DNA from: Campanula takesimana
Lineage: Eukaryota; Streptophyta; Magnoliopsida; Asterales; Campanulaceae
Direction: 5' to 3'
Length of the DNA: 64,000 bases
Assembly: GCA_026119855.1 (NCBI GenBank)
Contig: JAOWBW010000043.1
Location: 434,001 to 498,000, forward strand
The position numbers were made by a program, and so were the translations under genes. Position 1 is the stretch's first letter. Every line of letters begins with the position of its first letter. The notes beneath the pieces are model-generated. The model was not told the DNA's origin and searched no databases. It saw only the letters and a program-made list of their open reading frames with translations. Of the stretch, positions 25,501 through 35,290 are shown one piece after another.

Positions 25501-28500
25501 GATCTAGGATGCGTATGTCATAGAGGCGCCAAAGTCTCTACAACCATACGAATCCTAAGCAAATATTAGGAAATGCTAAAATAATAGATGCTGGATCTCT
25601 CGCAAACAGAAACGCCGAGGCTTCTGCCAATCACGATCGATCTAGGATGCGTATGTCATAGAGGCGCCAAGTCTCTACAACCATACGAATCCTAAGCAAA
25701 TATTAGGAAATGCTAAAATAATAGATGCTGGATCTCTCGCAAACAGAAACGCCGAGGCTTCTGCCAATCACGATCGATCTAGGATGCGTATGTCATAGAG
25801 GCGCCAAAGTCTCTACAACCATACGAATCCTAAGCAAATTAGGAAATGCTAAAATAATAGATGCTGGATCTCTCGCAAACAGAAACGCCGAGGCTTCTGC
25901 CAATCACGATCGATCTAGGATGCGTATGTCATAGAGGCGCCAAAGTCTCTACAACCATACGAATCCTAAGCAATATTAGGAAATGCTAAAATAATAGATG
26001 CTGGATCTCTCGCGAACAGAAACGCCGAGGCTTCTGCCAATCACGATCGATCTAGGATGCGTATGTCATAGAGGGCCAAAGTCTCTCTACAACCATACGA
26101 ATCCTAAGCAAATATTAGGAAATGCTAAAATAATAGATGCTGGATCTCTCGCAAACAGAAACGCCGAGGCTTCTGCCAATCACGATCGATCTAGGATGCG
26201 TATGTCATAGAGGCGCCAAAGTCTCTACAACCATACGAATCCTAAGCAAATATTAGGAAATGCTAAAATAATAGATGCTGGATCTCTCGCAAACAGAAAC
26301 GCCGAGGCTTCTGCCAATCACGATCGATCTAGGATGCGTATGTCATAGAGGCGCCAAAGTCTCTACAACCATACGAATCCTAAGCAAATATTAGGAAATG
26401 CTAAAATAATAGATGCTGGATCTCTCGCAAACAGAAACGCCGAGGCTTCTGCCAATCACGATCGATCTAGGATGCGTATGTCATAGAGGCGCCAAAGTCT
26501 CTACAACCATACGAATCCTAAGCAAATATTAGGAAATGCTAAAATAATAGATGCTGGATCTCTCGCAAACAGAAACGCCGAGGCTTCTGCCAATCACGAT
26601 CGATCTAGGATGCGTATGTCATAGAGGCGCCAAAGTCTCTACAACCATACGAATCCTAAGCAAATATTAGGAAATGCTAAAATAATAGATGCTGGATCTC
26701 TCGCAAACAGAAAACGCCGAGGCTTCTGCCAATCACGATCGATCTAGGATGCGTATGTCATAGAGGCGCCAAAGTCTCTACAACCATACGAATCCTAAGC
26801 AAATATTAGGAAATGCTAAAATAATAGATGCTGGATCTCTCGCAAACAGAAACGCCGAGGCTTCTGCCAATCACGATCGATCTAGGATGCGTATGTCATA
26901 GAGGCGCCAAAGTCTCTACAACCATACGAATCCTAAGCAAATATTAGGAAATGCTAAAATAATAGATGCTGGATCTCTCGCAAACAGAAATGCCGAGGCT
27001 TCTGCCAATCACGATCGATCTAGGATGCGTATGTCATAGAGGCGCCAAAGTCTCTACAACCATACGAATCCTAAGCAAATATTAGGAAATGCTAAAATAA
27101 TAGATGCTGGATCTCTCGCAAACAGAAACGCCGAGGCTTCTGCCAATCACGATCGATCTAGGATGCGTATGTCATAGAGGCGCCAAAGTCTCTACAACCA
27201 TACGAATCCTAAGCAAATATTAGGAAATGCTAAAATAATAGATGCTGGATCTCTCGCAAACAGAAACGCCGAGGCTTCTGCCAATCACGATCGATCTAGG
27301 ATGCGTATGTCATAGAGGCGCCAAAGTCTCTACAACCATACGAATCCTAAGCAAATATTAGGAAATGCTAAAATAATAGATGCTGGATCTCTCGCAAACA
27401 GAAACGCCGAGGCTTCTGCCAATCACGATCGATCTAGGATGCGTATGTCATAGAGGCGCCAAAGTCTCTACAACCATACGAATCCTAAGCAAATATTAGG
27501 AAATGCTAAAATAATAGATGCTGGATCTCTCGAAAACAGATGCCGAGGCTTCTGCCAATCACGATCGATCTAGGATGCGTATGTCATAGAGGCGCCAAAG
27601 TCTCTACAACCATACGAATCCTAAGCAAATATTAGGAAATGCTAAAATAATAGATGCTGGATCTCTCGCAAACAGAAACGCCGAGGCTTCTGCCAATCAC
27701 GATCGATCTAGGATGCGTATGTCATAGAGGCGCCAAAGTCTCTACAACCATACGAATCCTAAGCAAATATTAGGAAATGCTAAAATAATAGATGCTGGAT
27801 CTCTCGCAACAGAAACGCCGAGGCTTTCTGCCAATCACGATCGATCTAGGATGCGTATGTCATAGAGGCGCCAAAGTCTCTACAACCATACGAATCCTAA
27901 GCAAATATTAGGAAATGCTAAATAATAGATGCTGGATCTCTCGCAAACAGAAACGCCGAGGCTTCTGCCAATCATGATCGATCTAGGATGCGTATGTCAT
28001 AGAGGCGCCAAAGTCTCTACAACCATACGAATCCTAAGCAAATATTAGGAAATGCTAAAATAATAGATGCTGGATCTCTCGCAAACAGAAACGCCGAGGC
28101 TTCTGCCAATCACGATCGATCTAGGATGCGTATGTCATAGAGGCGCCAAAGTCTCTACAACCATACGAATCCTAAGCAAATATTAGGAAATGCTAAAATA
28201 ATAGATGCTGGATCTCTCGCAAACAGAAACGCCGAGGCTTCTGCCAATCACGATCGATCTAGGATGCGTATGTCATAGAGGCGCCAAAGTCTCTACAACC
28301 ATACGAATCCTAAGCAAATATTAGGAAATGCTAAAATAATAGATGCTGGATCTCTCGCAAACAGAAACGCCGAGGCTTCTGCCAATCACGATCGATCTAG
28401 GATGCGTATGTCATAGAGGCGCCAAAGTCTCTACAACCATACGAATTCTAAGCAAATATTAGGAAATGCTAAAATAATAGATGCTGGATCTCTCGCAACA

Positions 28501-28981
28501 GAAACGCCGAGGCTTCTGCCAATCACGATCGATCTAGGATGCGTATGTCATAAAGGCGCCAAAGTCTCTACAACCATACGAATCCTAAGCAAATCTTAGG
28601 AAATGCTAAAATAATAGATGCTGGATCTCTCGCAAACAGAAACGCCGAGGCTTCTGCCAATCACGATCGATCTAGGATGCGTATGTCATAGAGGCGCCAA
28701 AGTCTCTACAACCATACGAATCCTAAGCAAATATTAGGAAATGCTAAAATAATAGATGCTGGATTCTCGCAAACAGAAATGCCGAGGCTTCTGCCAATCA
28801 CGATCGATCTAGGATGCGTATGTCATAGAGGCGCCAAAGTCTCTACAACCATACGAATCTAAGCAAATATTAGGAAATGCTAAAATAATAGATGCTGGAT
28901 CTCTGAAACAGAAATGCCGAGGCTTCTGCCATCACGATCGATCTAGGATGCGTATGTCATAGAGGCGCCAAGTCTCTACAA
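13597..28981 (+). repeat. 138-bp satellite array, about 111 copies
   Basis: The period is exactly 138 bp: the block 'tgccaatcacgatcg' recurs at 15001, 15139, 15277 and onward. Landmarks in each monomer are GATCGATC, 'aggcgcc', 'cctaagcaaatattagg' (an inverted repeat TCCTAA/TTAGGA with a 7-base loop) and 'ctcgcaaacagaaacgcc'. Units at the left edge (13597-14450) are rearranged, and 14200-14900 carry C/T variants. The core, about 14.9-25.1 kb, is nearly invariant. From 25.1 kb single-base indels and partial losses increase up to the gap. All frames contain stops in each monomer (aaatattaggaaatgctaaaataatag), so it is not coding. It abuts Tat 3' UTR sequence, suggesting that origin. Confidence 0.98.
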
Positions 28982-29081
28982 NNNNNNNNNNNNNNNNNNN
29001 NNNNNNNNNNNNNNNNNNNNNNNNNNNNNNNNNNNNNNNNNNNNNNNNNNNNNNNNNNNNNNNNNNNNNNNNNNNNNNNNN
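28982..29081. other. Assembly gap, 100 N
   Basis: Exactly 100 N, a conventional gap of unknown size. It follows the satellite array, so the true array length and the right junction are unknown. Confidence 0.99.
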
Positions 29082-29237
29082 CACTAGTTTATATTTTGTT
29101 GTTCAAGTTAGATTTCAAAACTTTGTGTTATCATCTTTTGGTATAAAAGAAAATTTTATCTTCATTATTTTAGAGTTTATTGTTTAAGTCGACGTCCAGC
29201 TCGCGTACTCCGGGCCCGCAGGGTCGGGGTCGCGATA
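29082..29237 (+). mobile_element. Fragment of a Tekay-family LTR, opposite orientation
   Basis: Its reverse complement matches the first ~155 bp of the LTR at 38230 ('gtcgcgaccccgacc', 'gggcccggagtacgcgagc', 'gacgtcgacttaaac' and the TATA segment 'ggtataaaag' at 29139-29148). The terminal CA is mutated to TA (29236-29237). The element it belonged to would run on the plus strand, opposite to the Tekay copy at 38230-47405. Its other side is lost in the gap. Confidence 0.88.
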
Positions 29238-29889
29238 AGGCGCATAGATTTATACATAGGCGCATAACTAAGTGAAATTTATACTTAGCATAAAAACACA
29301 CAAAATATCACAAACAAGTATAAATCATAAACATGAAAGTAATAGGAATCAAAATATGCAAATTTTTGAAAACAAGTTTTGAAAAACATTAAACCCAAGT
29401 CATGCAAGAAAAATAAAGAACACGAAGAACATGCCCTTGAGTGCTCGAAGAACACCAAGAACACAAAATTCATGAAACTTCACCAAATCAAACAAAAAAC
29501 ATGTCAAAACGACCGCATGAAGACAAGGATTCTAAATATGCTAACCAAAACAAGAACAAATTAACAACGAACACAGAAAATGGATTCAAAGATCTGAAAA
29601 ATTGAAAAGTTCAAAAAAGAAAAATTCTCAGATTCGCAAAGAATAATGCATTGATCGTTGTAAAGTTAGGTTGTAAAGATTTGAAATCACAATACGAACA
29701 CAACCCAACAAACGATTTCAAAAACGGATAACCGAAACAAAGATAATCAAGAAAAGATGATTTTCGGGTTTTGAAAGTGACGAACAGAAAAAAAAAATCT
29801 GAAATTTAAGATGTTTTAGAGTTTAGAATTCATACCATTTCATCTTGAGTAGCCTTTGATGATCGTTTAGGACCCATGAAAGATATATA

Positions 29890-29928
<39 letters not shown>

Positions 29929-30747
29929 GAAATGTAGAAGAAATGGAGAAGAAAAAAGAGAAATATAGGGTAGAGAGAGAGAGGGCGGCGGTGAGGGAAA
30001 CTGGGAAGGGAGTGGGTAAGATTTTTTAGAGAGAAAGAAGGCGGTAATCATGAAAAAGGAAATGGAAGAGGTGTAAGGCCAATATATAGGTTAGGAGTTT
30101 CTAGAGAATGGGAAGTTGAAGAGATGGGTAATAAATGTGGGTGTCATAGGAAGACAAGCATTAATGAGGATGTGTCATTGAAAGGATGGCTATTAAATGA
30201 ATAATGATACAAAGTACAATGATGTGACACCAAGCGTGTAGAGAAATTGTCCCACTTCCCTCAAAAGTGTATGAACAATTATGACTAATTTTTGCACAAA
30301 CACCAAAAACATCTGTTTTAGTGTAAGGTTGGGGTGCAAGAAATAAATCCCCATAAATAAAAAATTTGAAAAACGAAAATCGAGGAAAAATTAATTTCAC
30401 AAGTACTCTTGAACAATTATGGAATGTCAAAAGACAAAGATTCTATGCAATAAATAAGAATTTACATACCTGGTACTTGTGAAAAATTGAATACGTTTAA
30501 TCATTGAAATATTAAAATGTGAGGTATTAATTTAGCCGCATCATTAATTGTTTTGCGCGTTAGGAAGGCGCGTAACACATAGGCGCGCACGAAGGAGTAA
30601 GGCGCATTATGCTAGGGAGCGCAGTGAGTTGGTGGGGCGCGTACTACAGTTTCTTTAAAACTTTGAAATTGATTTAACTGGATGAACCTAGGATATTCAT
30701 AACTCAAAAAGACATAAAATTCATTAGTAATGACAAAACTATATGGA
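29238..30747 (-). other. Non-coding 3' region of copia element D and LTR-like debris
   Basis: No gene is seen. Contents are AT-rich sequence to 29820, an (AT)n microsatellite at 29883-29925, a purine-rich GA stretch (29926-30060) and 'ggcgc' clusters at 29237-29265 and 30550-30650. It lies downstream, in minus sense, of D's RNase H, where an envelope-like ORF or 3' LTR would be expected for a Sire element. I found neither. The 89-codon frame at 30161-30430 matches nothing I recognise and is probably chance. Confidence 0.5.
29883..29925. repeat. (AT)n microsatellite
   Basis: Alternating AT with one interruption. Confidence 0.95.
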
Positions 30748-31248
30748 CTAGTTGAGTTCAAGCATACCCATTTCACCTCTCAAAAAGATGAACCTTTTAG
30801 CATCTAGTGCATTTGTAAGAATGTCGGCGATTTGAAAGATGGTTCCCACGTGTTCCAAATGAATGTTGCCTTTTTCTACGTGGTCTTTGAGGAAGTGATA
30901 TTTGATGTCGATGTGCTTTGTCTTGGAATGCATGACAGGATTTTCAGAAACCGCAATTGTAGATGTATTGTCGTAGCAGATTGGACAATTTTCTTCAACG
31001 ATGTCATAATCCACCAATTGCTGCTTCATCCATAGAATCTGGCAGCAACACCTTCCAGCAGCAATATATGTTGCTTCCGTTGTTGAGACAGACACTGAAG
31101 CTTGTTTCTTACTCGCCCATGACACAAGTCGATATCCAAGGAAATGACAGGTGCCACTTGTGCCTTTCCTATCAATTGTGCATGCTGCATAATCCGCATC
31201 TGAATAACCTACAAGTTTAAAATTCGAATCTTTGGTGCACCAAAGTCC
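30748..31248 (-). pseudogene. Copia D RNase H
   Basis: This is the copia RNase H domain, which degrades the RNA strand during reverse transcription. Visible motifs are 'GYSDADYA' (catalytic Asp), 'SWASKKQ', 'STTEATYIAA' (catalytic Glu), 'CDN'-like 'CYDNTSTIA' and the C-terminal 'KTKHIDIKYHFLKDHVEKG' block. It ends 'GEMGMLELN' with a stop at 30748. The frame is open from 31248, but its start is cut off by the solo LTR. The last ~20 residues of RT lie beyond that insertion. Confidence 0.92.
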
Positions 31249-31253
31249 AAGGT
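31249..31253. repeat. Target duplication AAGGT, left of solo LTR
   Basis: AAGGT occurs at 31249-31253 and 32633-32637. Dropping the LTR and one copy leaves D's RT/RNase H coding frame continuous across the site. Confidence 0.93.
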
Positions 31254-32632
31254 TGTTGTTCAAATATATGTTTAGGATATAGAATTGCTTAATCCCAATC
31301 ATAGTTATCACTTAGGATCCCCCAATTCTTAATTAAATCTTTAGGATTCCTAGTGATCAGCACAGGTGTTTTACAGCTCTTTAATACAAGGCAAACCAGC
31401 TAGAGGACAACAATAATCAAATCAGCAGATCAGAACCCAAGTTCCCGGTCAACTTACTACTCAGTTCACAAAACAAGTTTCCGACGACATGACAATCAGC
31501 AAGGACAGTCTGGACTTTACTGGTAGTCAGGTTTCGTCGTTCTACCTTAAAGTCAACTTTACCGATTGTCTTTGTCCCTTTTGTATAGTCTTATCCGAAA
31601 GTAGTTTATCTTCTCTGTCATGATCACTGCGCCGTCTGACACCAAGCTATTTTTAGCTCTACTCTGTCTCTACTTGCTTTTTGAAGGTAACCGGTTGAGA
31701 CAAAGGGGTCTTTACCCATTAGACTTTTCCAAGCATGCGTGTACTACATATCTTCGTCATTAATGCCAAAGATACCGCATTTAATGCTCATCAACTACCC
31801 AGCTGGAAATTCAAATTACAAGCCTTCTTCCACAAGACTCAAGTCATTAACTCCTCATATAAATAGAGGACTTAGAACATTGAAGAAGGTTGGTGAAGAT
31901 AGTGCATTGAAGAGAGTTGATTGTTTAGAGCATTCATTGAAGCTCAAACATTCTGTCCAGATAATCATTGGAACATTTATTAGGACATACACTTGTGCAC
32001 AAACTCATCAACAGTGTTAGTATTCTCGAACTAGATTATTCTAAGGAATACGTTTCTTGAATAATTCACACACCCACCTGAGTGAGATAAGTTCTCTTGG
32101 ACTTGCCACTCAAAAACACTTGGTCAGTATTTGTATAACGATCCATTAGTAATCTCTAGTATTTAATCTTTGTATCCAGCAAAGCTGTGCTTGTAATAGA
32201 CTAGGGATATCTAATAGTGATCTTAACCTAAATCCAAGTTCTGACCAAACTTGGTAGAGGACGTAGCAGTATTTACACTGTGAACCTCTCCAAATCATTG
32301 TGTCCTCTATTGCTTACTTTGTCTTTGCCGGTTGAAACTCTATCACCGGCAGATCATACTTGTTCTTATTGATTCATTGTCATTTCTATTTACCAATCTC
32401 TTGAAACTGCATTGAACTTTGTGAAATCACTTTGTGTTAAACCAAGCTCTCAAAAACCTTTTCGTACTGTTTTGTGTGAGTTAAAACTAAGTCATATATT
32501 CTCCGCTGCGCTTACTGATAATAGTTTGCAACCTGATTAGTGACTTTGCATTAATAAAGTGTTTCCTTAAAAAAGTTTTAATTAGGCTATTCACCCCCCT
32601 CTAGCCTATTTTCCTACCAATTGGGCCTAACA
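31254..32632 (+). mobile_element. Solo LTR of a Sire-like copia element
   Basis: The 1379-bp segment begins TGTTGTTC and ends GGGCCTAACA, with 5-bp target duplications on both sides and no coding sequence. The end 'ttcacccccctctagcc' resembles the end of D's own LTR, pointing to the same broad lineage. A TATA box 'catataaatag' lies at 31856-31866. The 93-codon frame at 31739-32020 falls across the promoter and leader and is not a gene. Solo LTRs arise by recombination between the two LTRs of a full element. Confidence 0.92.
31856..31866 (+). promoter_or_regulatory. TATA box in solo LTR
   Basis: 'catataaatag' followed by 'aggacttagaac', in the middle of the LTR, where a U3/R border is expected. 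Confidence 0.5.
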
Positions 32633-32637
32633 AAGGT

Positions 32638-33183
32638 TAACAGTGCTGAAGAGATATCGTATAATACGTTACACAACAATCAAGTGCGCTTCTCTAGGGT
32701 CATATTGATAATGAGCGCAAATACAAACACTAAACATTATATCAGGCCTACTAGCGGTAAGATAAATGAGTGAGCCAATCATAGCTCGGTAGAGCATTTG
32801 ATCAACCTTTTTACCTTTTAAATCTTTGTCGAGTTTGTTGCCAGTAGCCATTGGAGTGTCGTATGCTTTTGCATTTTCAAGTCCAAACTTCTTGATTAGA
32901 TCCCTTGTATACTTGCCTTGATTGATAAAAATGCCTTCATTCATTTGCTTGATTTGAATCCCGAGGAAGAATGTGAGTTCTCCCATCATGCTTATTTCAA
33001 ACTTGTTCTTCATTAGTTTCTCAAAGTGCTTGCACAACAATTCATTAGTAGAACCAAATATAATATCATCAATGTAAATTTAAACAAGTAATTTATGACC
33101 ATTATGTTTGGCAATGAAAAGGGTTGTATCGATTTTACCGCGAGTGAAGACTTTCTCAATGAGAAACTTGGATAGCGTATCAT
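32638..33183 (-). pseudogene. Copia D reverse transcriptase, C-terminal part
   Basis: The minus strand encodes 'LSKFLIEKVFTRGKIDTTLF', then the catalytic 'YIDDIIFGS' (usual copia Y-V-D-D-I-I-F-G), then 'FEISMMGELTFFLGIQI', 'YTRDLIKKFG' and 'ASRPDIMFSVCICA'. There is a stop in place of the Gln just before the catalytic motif (near 33080) and another near 32667. The 5' side is cut by the hAT insertion and the 3' side by the solo LTR. Confidence 0.9.
33176..33183. repeat. 8-bp target duplication CGTATCAT (hAT, left)
   Basis: CGTATCAT flanks the hAT element at 33176-33183 and 34704-34711. Eight bases is the size typical of hAT transposases. Removing the insert and one copy leaves the D coding context continuous ('AWYDT' then 'LSKF'). 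Confidence 0.95.
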
Positions 33184-33259
33184 CAGTGGCAGATCTGAGA
33201 ATGTTGATCACCAGGTGCACATTACACTACACAACTAAAAAAAAAAAAAAAAAAAAAAC

Positions 33260-34075
33260 GTACAGCTGAACTTCCTAATTGCAGCTTTGGACATAGGTAG
33301 ACTCTTTGGTTGGTTTTCAAGCACTGCAGCCCACCGTCTTCCTAAGTGGATGGTCCTATTGGTCGGATTGATCTTAGGATCAGTTGGTTATGGAGTGCAA
33401 TACTTGTTTCTTGTAGAAAAAATCTCGTATATATCTTACTGGCATGTGTTTTTACTAAACATTATAGTTGGATACAGTTTTTGGTGCATTGACACTTTCT
33501 GTATTCTAATAGCCACTAGAAGGTTCAAGGATGATCAAAAATCATAACTGCACTCACATCTACTCTCTACTGAGCGGAAAAATATACACATCAATAGTCG
33601 CGGGAATTAAAGGGAAGAGAGGTTTTGGGAATTCAACTACCTATGTTCTATTGAGTTCCCTTGTCCCACTGGTGGTTGGATTACCTGTGGCATCCTTATT
33701 TACCTTTCCGAAGGTAATAAAAAGGGAAAAAGTAGAGACCTTTTCTATAGTGTTTGTGAGTGCAGCTGCAACGGGGATATGTATTTTGCTTGGAAGCACC
33801 ACACCACCTTTCAAACACATGTCCCCAAGGTTGAGATTATTGATGATAGCATTGGCTTTAGTGATACCACTTGCATCAATACAGTTGATACACACATTTT
33901 TGGTTATGTGAAAGAAACTTTTTAGTCGGGAGGCCCCTAGTACTGGCGATGATGAAAGATCAAAACCTGTCAGTGAAGTGTTAGAGATTAGTTGGGCTGG
34001 AGAAAAGGAAAAGGTTCAGGAGATAGATTCACTTGGTGCACTAGGACTACTACTAGAATTACCAACCCCAAGATT
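33260..34075 (+). pseudogene. Captured nodulin-like MFS transporter fragment
   Basis: The translation from 33260 begins 'VQLNFLIAALDIGRLFGWFS' and continues with hydrophobic segments ('MVLLVGLILGSVGYGVQYLFL', about 25-45; then 'SYWHVFLLNIIVGYSFWCIDT'). This matches the N-terminal nodulin-like domain of plant NFD4-type major facilitator proteins, in which QLN-x-LA...D-G-K-x-FGW...GYG-VQ is conserved. A small 'ct' expansion near 33560 shifts the frame. The next frame (to 33911) continues with 'LSGKIYTSIVAGIKG' and 'YVLLSSLVPLVVGLP', as in the family. A polar stretch ('VSEVLEISWAGEKEKVQEI') follows. No start codon, no C-terminal half and broken frames: it is a pseudogene unless expressed as RNA. 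Confidence 0.82.
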
Positions 34076-34703
34076 AGCATCACCAACGTCAATTCTTTTC
34101 TTTTGATGACAAATTTATCCATATTCAACAATCAACAAACACAACAAAGGCAGCAATCCTACAAAAATCCAAGAAATAACCATTCAAACACATATACATT
34201 TAAAATCAAACATTTAATAAACACATAAATTGAAATCACCCATGAAATTAGAAGAACAATGTCAAAGCCCCAAATTGTAGTTCAAACCCTAAATTTCTGT
34301 TAAATCCAATTTGAAGAGAAATAATAAGATTTGAGAGATGAAAACTTACAAAAAGGGAAGAAGATGGGTAAGATGTCACCGGCATCACTGGTTGCTTGCC
34401 GGTTGGACCGCCGCCGCTCCGACCCTGGTTGCCGATGGCGATGCACAGGCACACAGCGCACGCACGCCGTTCCTGGTTTCTTTTTTACTCTGCTCTGTTC
34501 TTTCTCTCAATTTATGTCTCAATAGGTTAAATGGAGTGGGTAGATTTTATTTCTTCTAAGTTCACACACTCACCAAGAATATAATAGCTTACTTTTATTA
34601 TTTTGGCGGTGAACTTATTAAAAAAATAAAAAAATTATTTTTTTATTTTTTTGGTTGACCAGGTGCAAGTGCACCTCCTAGCATATACACAAATCCACCC
34701 CTG
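34076..34703. other. Right part of the hAT element, non-coding
   Basis: AT-rich sequence runs to about 34340, then a GC-rich block (34376-34480, 'ccgccgccgctccgacc') like a gene leader, then AT-rich DNA and the right terminal repeat. Short open frames on both strands (for example 34248-34454 minus) match nothing known. The block may derive from the promoter or first exon of an autonomous hAT or of another host gene. Confidence 0.4.
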
Positions 34704-34711
34704 CGTATCAT

Positions 34712-35290
34712 ACCATGCTTTTGGCGCTTGTTTGAGTCCATACAAAGCTTTCTGGAGTTTTTACACATGATTTGGGAATTGTGAATCTTCTTCAAACCCA
34801 GGTGGTTGAGCTATGTAGACTTGTTCTTAGAGTTCACCATTTAGAAACGCGCTCTTCACATCTATTTGATATCACTTGAAGTTCTTGTGAGCGGCGTAAG
34901 CTAGAAAGATTCTGATAGGTTCAAGTCTTGCTACGGGCGCAAAAGTTTCATCGTAGTCGATTCGTTCTTCTTGCCTATAGCCTTGTGCAACCAATCTTGA
35001 TTTGTTTCTTGTGATGGTTTCATTCTCGTCCATCTTATTTCTGAATACCCATTTCATACCAATCACTCCTTGATCATTTGGTCTTGGAACAAGAGTCCAA
35101 ACCTTACATCTTTCAAATTGATTGAGTTCTTCTTGCATTGCAACAACCCAATTAGGATCTTGGAGCGCTTCATCAGCCTTCTTTGGTTCAATTTGAGAGA
35201 TAAAAGCAGTGTAAGCATCAAAGTTAGTAGCTCTCCTTGTACGAACACCAATATGTAGATCACCAATGATGTTATTGATTGGGTGTCCTC
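34712..35290 (-). pseudogene. Copia D reverse transcriptase, N-terminal part
   Basis: The minus strand reads '[21 protein letters not shown]', '[12 protein letters not shown]', '[31 protein letters not shown]', the start of the copia RVT_2 domain. A TGA replaces the conserved Trp before 'YQIDVKSAFLNGEL' (34870-34872). The remainder, 'KALYGLKQAPKAWYDT', runs to the hAT insertion at 34711. A further stop lies at about 34838. The protein would copy element RNA into DNA in cytoplasmic particles, but this copy cannot. Confidence 0.92.

Larger units (their letters stand above)
33184..34703 (+). mobile_element. Nonautonomous hAT element with captured gene (Pack-hAT)
   Basis: The 1520-bp insert has imperfect terminal inverted repeats: CAGTGGCAGATCTGAG at the left and, read inward from the right, CAGGGGTGGATTTGTG. 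Both start with CAG as hAT ends do. A subterminal 'caggtgca' block occurs in opposite orientation near both ends (33212-33219 and about 34660-34672). The 8-bp target duplication supports hAT. No transposase is present. The interior carries 22 A at 33237-33258, a fragment of a plant transporter gene (33260 to about 34075) and a GC-rich tract (34376-34480). It sits inside copia D's RT. Confidence 0.88.

Noticed and set aside
25725..26210. Two ~70-codon open frames within the satellite
   Set aside because: They open only because of local indels in degenerate monomers. Intact monomers have stops in every frame, so these are not genes.
13597..28981. CRISPR-like array of regular repeats
   Set aside because: Repeats are head-to-tail 138-bp monomers without unique spacers, in a plant retrotransposon context.
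13597..28981. Telomeric or rDNA origin of the satellite
   Set aside because: The monomer has no TTTAGGG arrays and no recognisable rRNA or 5S sequence.
29238..30747. Envelope-like ORF expected in Sire elements downstream of RNase H
   Set aside because: No frame longer than 89 codons and no signal peptide plus transmembrane pattern I would trust.
31739..32020. 93-codon plus-strand open frame in the solo LTR
   Set aside because: It spans the TATA box and presumed transcription start, with no similarity to known proteins.
33184..34703. Mutator-like (MULE) origin of the 1520-bp insert, given a possible 9-bp repeat GCGTATCAT
   Set aside because: The G extending the repeat to 9 bp coincides with the terminal G of the element end CCCCTG. 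With CAG...CTG ends the duplication is 8 bp and the short terminal repeats fit hAT, not the long repeats of most MULEs.
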